This document shows, piece after piece, positions 7,069-10,460 of a DNA stretch of 10,460 nucleotides (position 1 is its first letter; each line of letters starts with the position of its first letter). The DNA is taken from NCBI GenBank assembly GCA_021799315.1, contig JAJZAR010000047.1, forward strand, positions 1 to 10,460. The letters are read 5' to 3'. The position numbers and the translations under genes were made by a program. The notes under the pieces are model-generated. The model was not told the origin of the DNA. It saw nothing but the letters and a program-made list of their open reading frames with translations, and did not search any database. This DNA comes from Thermoplasmata archaeon (GTDB taxonomy: Archaea > Thermoplasmatota > Thermoplasmata > Thermoplasmatales > Thermoplasmataceae).

Positions 7069-7395
7069 GAGTTTCTTTACGAGACCTGTCATCTTTGTGG
7101 CACTCATAAGATCCCCGCTGATCTTCAACTTTCCTGTCATATACGACATAATGGGGTCAATTTTTCCGCTGAAGAGATCGGCCAGAACCTCATCCTTAGC
7201 TGTTACTGTGGCCGTAGGGGATTCTTTATTTCCATCAACCAGTTTTATTTCACCATCCATTATGGAAAGATAATAGGGATTTCCGTCGCTTGGAGCAAAT
7301 TGGTAAACATTTTTCATTCCGGCAACTTCCTTCTTCACATCTGGATCATTTTTGTATTTTTCCAGCATTTCATTGAGTACGTCCTTAGAAACCAT
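7060..7395 (-). CDS. SCP2 sterol-binding-like domain protein
   Basis: A 111-residue stand-alone protein of the SCP-2 lipid-transfer family, whose members hold lipids or acyl-CoAs in a hydrophobic tunnel. Visible family pattern: an N-terminal helix, strands around YYLSIMDGEIKLVDG, then PTATVTAKDEVLADLFSGKID and the C-terminal MTGKLKISGDLMSATKM, where 'GKLKI.GD' is typical. The length is usual for one SCP2 domain. I prefer ATG 7395 because a TATA element is centred about 24 bases upstream; a TTG at 7401 would add two residues. It is the first gene of an operon with the dehydrogenase/hydratase 4 bases downstream. That pairing echoes eukaryotic peroxisomal multifunctional enzyme type 2, where hydratase, dehydrogenase and SCP2-like domains are fused. 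I infer it carries or presents acyl-CoA or lipid substrates. Confidence 0.85.
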   Translation of the reverse strand: MVSKDVLNEMLEKYKNDPDVKKEVAGMKNVYQFAPSDGNPYYLSIMDGEIKLVDGNKESPTATVTAKDEVLADLFSGKIDPIMSYMTGKLKISGDLMSATKMTGLVKKLRK

Positions 7396-7411
7396 GATCA
7401 AGGATAAATCC

Positions 7412-7424
7412 GCATTTTAAATGC
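7412..7424 (-). promoter_or_regulatory. TATA box with overlapping palindrome for the SCP2-dehydrogenase operon
   Basis: On the minus strand the sequence reads GCATTTAAAATGC. Its TTTAAAAT core is centred about 24 bases before the ATG at 7395, giving a leaderless transcript. The 13 bases also form an inverted repeat, arms GCATTT and AAATGC around one base, so a repressor could cover the TATA box here. Confidence 0.5.
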
Positions 7425-7456
7425 TTATTGGTTTTATTTATATTATTTTGGTATAT

Positions 7457-7465
7457 AAAAAAAAA
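7457..7465 (-). terminator. T9 terminator after the disulfide oxidoreductase
   Basis: Nine Ts in a row on the minus strand begin 5 bases after the stop at 7470, followed by ATATACC. This is the clearest archaeal oligo-T terminator in the window and separates this gene from the next operon. Confidence 0.65.
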
Positions 7466-7469
7466 GAGA

Positions 7470-8129
7470 TCACGAGCTGATTTCGGCGGAAAGCAGCACC
7501 TGGTCAAGGAATATTTCCTCAGGCTGGGCTCCTATGATAGGCTGGTCAAGATCGGTTATAGTAGTGTGAGGCACACTGGAAACCGCTGCTTCTTCAGCCA
7601 TTTCATTGAATTCATATGACTCAATCATATCGCCTGTTATGTTCTCATTCACCATGGCAAACTTGTGTGCCATGCCTACTGCTGCGGGGCAGTATGGGCA
7701 TGTAGGTGTTATGAACACTTTTATGTTTATGGGCTTTTCTATCTTCTTCAGCTTCTCTATGGTGCCCTCTCTCAGTTCGATGTTTCCTGTGGACAGGGCC
7801 TTAATATCTTCAACTATGGATCTGAATTCATATCCGGATGGTATACCGTAATACCTTATGTTTCCCTTTTGGAAATGTTTCGATTTCATTATAAGTACGG
7901 GACCTTTTGTAATCCCAAAGGTTTTCGCAAGATCCTCATTTATGGTATGTATGTCAGGCTTGATCCTGCCATCTATCTCATTTAATTCAGTGATGAGCTT
8001 TTCTGTATCGTTACAGTAAGCGCACTGAGAATCTGTATCCTTAAAAAGTAATATTTGTACATCATCCTTCAAAATCTTGCCAAATTCTTCTTTTAATTTT
8101 AATTTATATTCATCATTTATCAATGCCAT
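7470..8129 (-). CDS. Protein disulfide oxidoreductase (PDO), tandem thioredoxin/glutaredoxin fold
   Basis: A 219-residue cytosolic redox protein that forms and reshuffles disulfide bonds in thermophilic archaea. It has two thioredoxin-fold units, each with a redox motif: CAYC (36-39) and CPYC (144-147), with cis-prolines at P77 (KGPVLI) and P187 (VPHTT). The Pyrococcus PDO is about 226 residues with CQYC and CPYC, so length and layout agree. The second half resembles glutaredoxin (FITPTCPYCPAAV). ATG 8129 has a TATA box centred 25 bases upstream, giving a leaderless single-gene transcript that ends at a T9 run. Four TGTAAC-type half-sites lie upstream of the promoter and may regulate it. No thioredoxin reductase partner is in the window. 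Confidence 0.92.
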   Translation of the reverse strand: MALINDEYKLKLKEEFGKILKDDVQILLFKDTDSQCAYCNDTEKLITELNEIDGRIKPDIHTINEDLAKTFGITKGPVLIMKSKHFQKGNIRYYGIPSGYEFRSIVEDIKALSTGNIELREGTIEKLKKIEKPINIKVFITPTCPYCPAAVGMAHKFAMVNENITGDMIESYEFNEMAEEAAVSSVPHTTITDLDQPIIGAQPEEIFLDQVLLSAEISS

Positions 8130-8148
8130 AGGTTATGATGTCTAATTC

Positions 8149-8158
8149 TTATTAAAAT
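8149..8158 (-). promoter_or_regulatory. TATA box of the disulfide oxidoreductase gene
   Basis: ATTTTAATAA on the minus strand is centred about 25 bases before the ATG at 8129, so the transcript is predicted to be leaderless. Confidence 0.6.
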
Positions 8159-8178
8159 TACATGTTAATTTTGGTCAA

Positions 8179-8211
8179 TGTAACTTGTTACAATCATTTT
8201 ACAATTGTAAC
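8179..8211. repeat. Four TGTAAC-type half-sites in two palindromes, candidate regulator site
   Basis: Two adjacent inverted repeats: TGTAAC-TT-GTTACA (8179-8192) and the perfect palindrome TTACAATTGTAA (8199-8210, extended by C8211). Together they make four half-sites in 33 bases. They lie 50-82 bases upstream of the predicted start of the disulfide oxidoreductase transcript, just upstream of its BRE/TATA, where archaeal activators usually bind. Confidence 0.5.
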
Positions 8212-8358
8212 TTTTATCTTTTTGTTGGTTTCCTATTCATCAATAGGGTGGATATTTGCTGTTGAATTAATTCGTGAAAGATATTTTTTAATTTAATAAC
8301 GTTTTATCGGGTGATTAATGTTGAAATGAAAAACTCAGCACACCGTATTCACCTAATC

Positions 8359-9559
8359 TTATTCTTGCAGTTTGAAATCTCCAATTTCTCTGGCTATCCA
8401 TACCACCAATAGCAAAGCTGCACTTATTATGGCCATGAGATAGAACGCCCAGTCAAAGGAAATGAACTGTATTACTGCACCCATTATAAGAGAAGAAAGC
8501 ACTGAAGGAAATAATGCAAGTGTTGTGTGTGCACCACGTATCTGAAGCATGTAGTCCCTGGGGGGTTGCTTTGTAAAAAACTGTGCTGAATATCACTCCT
8601 GCCATCTGAGATGTGAACATTAGGAGGAAAAGATCAGGTATGAGATAAATGTAAGATGGACTAAAGGGAATAAATAACACAATAGGCACATGTGTTAATG
8701 TAAGCAATCCAATTATATTCCTTGGATTTCCCCTTATCTTATTTGCAAATTTATTTCCTAAAATTCCTCCAACCATGGCTCCCACAAGCAACACAGTCAG
8801 GATCAATGGAGAACCATTGTATATGAATTTGACAAGCACCTCGATGACCACGATAGTTGCGCCAAATGCAAGACTTGCCAATAGTGCATATATCATCAGA
8901 TATCTCAGAGCCCTGTTTCTCCATATGTATGAAAAGCCCTCCCTGAAAGAATGACGTTCATCCTTCTGGGCCTCTTCTAATTCAGATTTGGGCTTTATGA
9001 ATGATCTGATGACTGTTGAGATTGCATATCCCAATATGAGGATGGGAAAGGCATAGTCTGTGCCGATTGCTATAAATGAACCTGCAAGAATATAACTTAT
9101 GAGAATGGTAGTCATACTTAAAGTTCCGGACAGGGAGAAGCCTTTCTGATACTGATCCTCGTCAAGAAACCCCTTGTTCCAGTAACCTCCTATTTGTCCG
9201 GTTACATCCTCTGTCCATGATGTGAAAAAGTATCCGATCAACAGGGCTGCTATTTCGTATAGGTGATTTCCAGTCAGAAATACCACAAATATGAACAGTA
9301 GAATGAGTGCTCTGGATGCTGTGGACAAAACATATAATGTCTTTTTCTTCTTCAATTTCGTAAGATAATATCCGACAAGGAAGCTAAAGGCAAGAGGTAG
9401 GTCTGCCATGGCTAGTTCAAGACCTGTTAGGAATGAGGAATTTGTTATAGAGAGAATAATCCATGGGAATAAAACAAACATCATGTAGCTTGAAATATTA
9501 TTAACGTTTGATCCTGCAACCTGGAGTTTGAAGTTTCTTGAATAAGGCTTATCGGGCAT
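8359..9559 (-). CDS. MFS transporter, reading frame broken by a +1 base in a C6 run
   Basis: A multi-pass membrane transporter, probably an exporter. Helices fill residues about 20-190, then a polar central loop (KPKSELEEAQKDERHSFREGF, about 189-209) and a second hydrophobic half, the usual two-bundle MFS layout. At minus-strand position 8565-8560 there is a run of six Cs. Read as it stands, the frame leaves the MFS pattern after ATP (residue 333) and stops at 8453 after 35 unrelated residues (368 in all). With one C removed it reads ATPRDYMLQIRGA and continues through two more helices to TAA at 8359-8361, giving 399 residues, normal for the family. So the frame was recently intact, or the base is a sequencing error, or ribosomes shift there. 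ATG 9559 is preceded by GGAG and a small ORF. Substrate unknown. Confidence 0.85.
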
Positions 9560-9561
9560 CT

Positions 9562-9666
9562 CTATTCTCCACTGAACTGGCCCGTGAAACAGTATCTTAA
9601 TTTCTCCTTGCCAAAATGCATTTTCCCATCCTGCCTATTTTGAAGTTCCCCTAACAATACGTACAT
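9562..9666 (-). CDS. Possible 34-aa small protein upstream of the MFS gene
   Basis: An ORF from ATG 9666 to TAG 9562-9564, ending 2 bases before the MFS ATG. The tight spacing, together with the Shine-Dalgarno-like GGAG inside its last codons, suggests a two-gene unit. A weak TATA-like ACTATTTACT (9693-9702) lies about 31 bases before its ATG. The product is charged and soluble-looking (GKMHFGKEKLRY) with one Cys and no recognised domain. It might be a leader peptide or the C-terminal remnant of a lost regulator. I do not recognise it. Confidence 0.3.
   Translation of the reverse strand: MYVLLGELQNRQDGKMHFGKEKLRYCFTGQFSGE
9567..9570 (-). promoter_or_regulatory. Shine-Dalgarno-like GGAG before the MFS gene
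   Basis: GGAG on the minus strand ends 7 bases before the ATG at 9559. No TATA box lies 25 bases before this ATG, so the gene is probably read as a second cistron or with a leader. Confidence 0.4.
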
Positions 9667-9740
9667 ATAAAATTACATTCCTCATTAGAAAAAGTAAATA
9701 GTTTAATAGATTTATTCGTTTCTGTCATTAAAATCATCTA

Positions 9741-9862
9741 CAGGCATAATTTCCTGTTTCGCTTTCACTATAGCCCAGAGCTTCTATAGGGTCGCGGTCA
9801 TCTGTTCTCGTTCTATGACCTGCATAGACACGCTGAAAACACAATGCTCTGACAATGTTTTC
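9741..9862. ncRNA. GC-rich island, candidate structured RNA or gene remnant
   Basis: Bases 9741-9840 have 47% G+C, while the 100 bases before and after have 25% and 29%. In AT-rich thermophile intergenic DNA such islands often mark structured RNAs. Nested complementary arms are present: outer TCTAT (9783-9787) with ATAGA (9824-9828), inner GGTCAT (9796-9801) with ATGACC (9815-9820), and a second pair of CTATAG motifs (near 9769 and 9784). On the minus strand a TATA-like AATTTATT (9882-9889) would start a transcript near 9862. Alternatively it is coding or a remnant: one minus-strand frame is open for 43 codons (9865-9734) without an ATG, and another starts with ATG 9864 but meets TAG after 26 codons. 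No tRNA T-arm or C/D box pair was seen. Confidence 0.35.
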
Positions 9863-9920
9863 ATATTAAGGTCATAATCGGAATAAATTTTTCAATATCG
9901 AGATCAAAACCATTAAACCC

Positions 9921-9930
9921 AGTATAAAAT
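9921..9930 (+). promoter_or_regulatory. TATA-like element before the metallo-hydrolase gene
   Basis: AGTATAAAAT is the best TATA match, but its centre is only about 15 bases before the preferred TTG at 9941, which would put the transcript start inside the gene. A weaker CATTAAAC (9911-9918) has the right spacing for a leaderless TTG start. Which is used is open. Confidence 0.35.
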
Positions 9931-9940
9931 AAACTACATC

Positions 9941-10460
9941 TTGAAGCCATTAAAAATAAGAAGACTCATAGTAGGTCCACTGATGACAAATTGCTATGTT
10001 CTTTCTTCTGAGGGTAAGTGCATTATCGTAGACCCTGGAGGGGAACCTGAACGAATAGTGGAAGAAATTGATCGTGAAAATCTGAAACCAACACATATTA
10101 TATCAACTCACGGCCATTTTGATCACATCCTCTCGGGCAGAGCATTGGAGATGAAGTACGGAACCGGGATCATGCTTCACGAGGATGATAGAACTCTCCT
10201 TAATGATCCGGATCTTTCTCCGGACAATTTCATACCCGGTTTGGAATATGTTCTTCCAGAGAATATTATCTTTTGGAAAGATACTGTGGAGTTAAACCTA
10301 TCTGGTCACAAGTTAACTCTTATCCATACTCCTTGGCACACCCCCGGTAGTTCCATAATTGCAGGCGATGGCTTCATTCTCACGGGAGATACTCTGTTCA
10401 AACTTTCCATAGGCAGAACAGATCTTGGTGGCGATGAATCACAAATAGTGGAGAGTTTGA
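9941..10460 (+). CDS. Metallo-beta-lactamase-fold hydrolase, glyoxalase II-like (3' end cut off)
   Basis: A zinc-dependent hydrolase of the glyoxalase II/YcbL-like group, which usually cleaves thioesters such as lactoyl-glutathione or related compounds; the true substrate is not shown. The 173 visible residues hold the metal-binding motif THGHFDH (H57, H59, D61, H62), the third-site histidine H133 in HTPWHTPGS, and bridging D150 in LTGDTLF. The first strand, IRRLIVGPLMTNCYVL, is the family's usual N terminus (…GPLxTNCY…), so I start at TTG 9941; beginning at ATG 9983 would lose that strand. No ATG lies between the upstream stop (9914-9916) and 9983. The gene runs off the right edge; roughly 30-40 residues are probably missing, judged from family length of about 205-215. 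Confidence 0.85.
   Translation, partial: MKPLKIRRLIVGPLMTNCYVLSSEGKCIIVDPGGEPERIVEEIDRENLKPTHIISTHGHFDHILSGRALEMKYGTGIMLHEDDRTLLNDPDLSPDNFIPGLEYVLPENIIFWKDTVELNLSGHKLTLIHTPWHTPGSSIIAGDGFILTGDTLFKLSIGRTDLGGDESQIVESL

Larger units (their letters stand above)
8130..8358. other. AT-rich intergenic region between the disulfide oxidoreductase and the MFS gene
   Basis: Apart from the disulfide oxidoreductase TATA box and the half-site cluster, this gap holds no convincing gene. On the plus strand a TATA-like TTAATAAC (8291-8298) and a good Shine-Dalgarno GGTGAT (8310-8315) precede ATG 8318, but that ORF has only three codons. A weak T5 on the minus strand (near 8330) might end the MFS transcript. 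Confidence 0.5.

Noticed and set aside
7451..7460. Strong plus-strand TATA-like GTATATAAAA
   Set aside because: It is the complement of the T9 terminator tract of the disulfide oxidoreductase and points into its antisense strand with no ORF.
8318..8412. Plus-strand TATA, GGTGAT and ATG before the MFS 3' end
   Set aside because: The ATG opens only three codons, and the next one (8326, 28 codons) is antisense to the MFS gene and badly spaced from the TATA.
9741..9862. tRNA or H/ACA guide RNA in the GC island
   Set aside because: No T-arm GGTTCRA motif or 7-bp acceptor pairing was found, and the only ACA after the inner stem is 7 bases away, not the 14-16 expected for archaeal H/ACA RNAs.
9784..9864. 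In-frame TAG read as pyrrolysine in a minus-strand ORF (26 plus 23 codons)
   Set aside because: Nothing in the window suggests pyrrolysine machinery, and the second half does not resemble a known protein; a non-coding or remnant reading is simpler.
9983..9985. ATG as start of the metallo-hydrolase
   Set aside because: It would remove the conserved first strand with GPLMTNCY; TTG 9941 keeps it, though a leaderless start at 9983 cannot be fully excluded.
1..10460. CRISPR array, transposase or phage genes
   Set aside because: No regularly spaced repeats, no transposase or integrase motifs and no terminal inverted repeats were seen.

Overview
The window looks like a euryarchaeal chromosome segment, most likely from the Thermoplasmatales (Thermoplasma/Ferroplasma/Cuniculiplasma type). 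Reasons: an archaeal type II methionine aminopeptidase, an archaeal two-domain protein disulfide oxidoreductase, the fused 3-hydroxyacyl-CoA dehydrogenase/enoyl-CoA hydratase typical of archaea, a membrane protein with a sequon-rich extracytoplasmic domain, and TATA boxes centred about 24-25 bases before start codons (leaderless transcripts). The lineage is inferred from gene types and promoter layout, not from any search.

Layout. 1-555 (+): C-terminal part of a winged-helix regulator with a SufR-like cysteine pattern, cut by the left edge. 556-749: gap with a TGTAA/TTACA inverted repeat, a possible tiny membrane ORF and the map promoter. 750-1622 (+): methionine aminopeptidase, convergent with thymidylate kinase at 1624-2250 (-), one base between stops. 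2251-2459: divergent promoter region. 2460-3377 and 3374-4861 (+): an ABC-2 type exporter pair, ATPase and permease overlapping by 4 bases. 4862-5087: AT-rich gap with terminators and a possible 38-aa ORF. 5088-7055 and 7060-7395 (-): an operon of an SCP2-like protein followed by the dehydrogenase/hydratase fusion. 7470-8129 (-): protein disulfide oxidoreductase with its own promoter and terminator. 8130-8358: AT-rich gap with four TGTAAC-type half-sites upstream of that promoter. 8359-9559 (-): MFS transporter broken by one extra C in a C6 run, preceded by a 34-aa ORF at 9562-9666. 9667-9940: gap containing a GC-rich island (about 47% against 25-29% on both sides) that may be a structured RNA or a gene remnant. 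9941-end (+): metallo-beta-lactamase-fold hydrolase, cut by the right edge.

How it fits together. Most genes are housekeeping or general metabolism in short transcription units: N-terminal methionine removal, dTMP phosphorylation, CoA-thioester beta-oxidation chemistry, cytosolic disulfide formation and thioester/glyoxalase-type hydrolysis. Two transport systems sit among them. First cistrons appear leaderless, while second cistrons carry Shine-Dalgarno motifs complementary to the archaeal 16S 3' end. I see no CRISPR array, intact insertion sequence, rRNA or tRNA. I did not find a clear multi-gene novel system; the most interesting signals are the GC island, the half-site cluster before the disulfide oxidoreductase, and the homopolymer frameshift.
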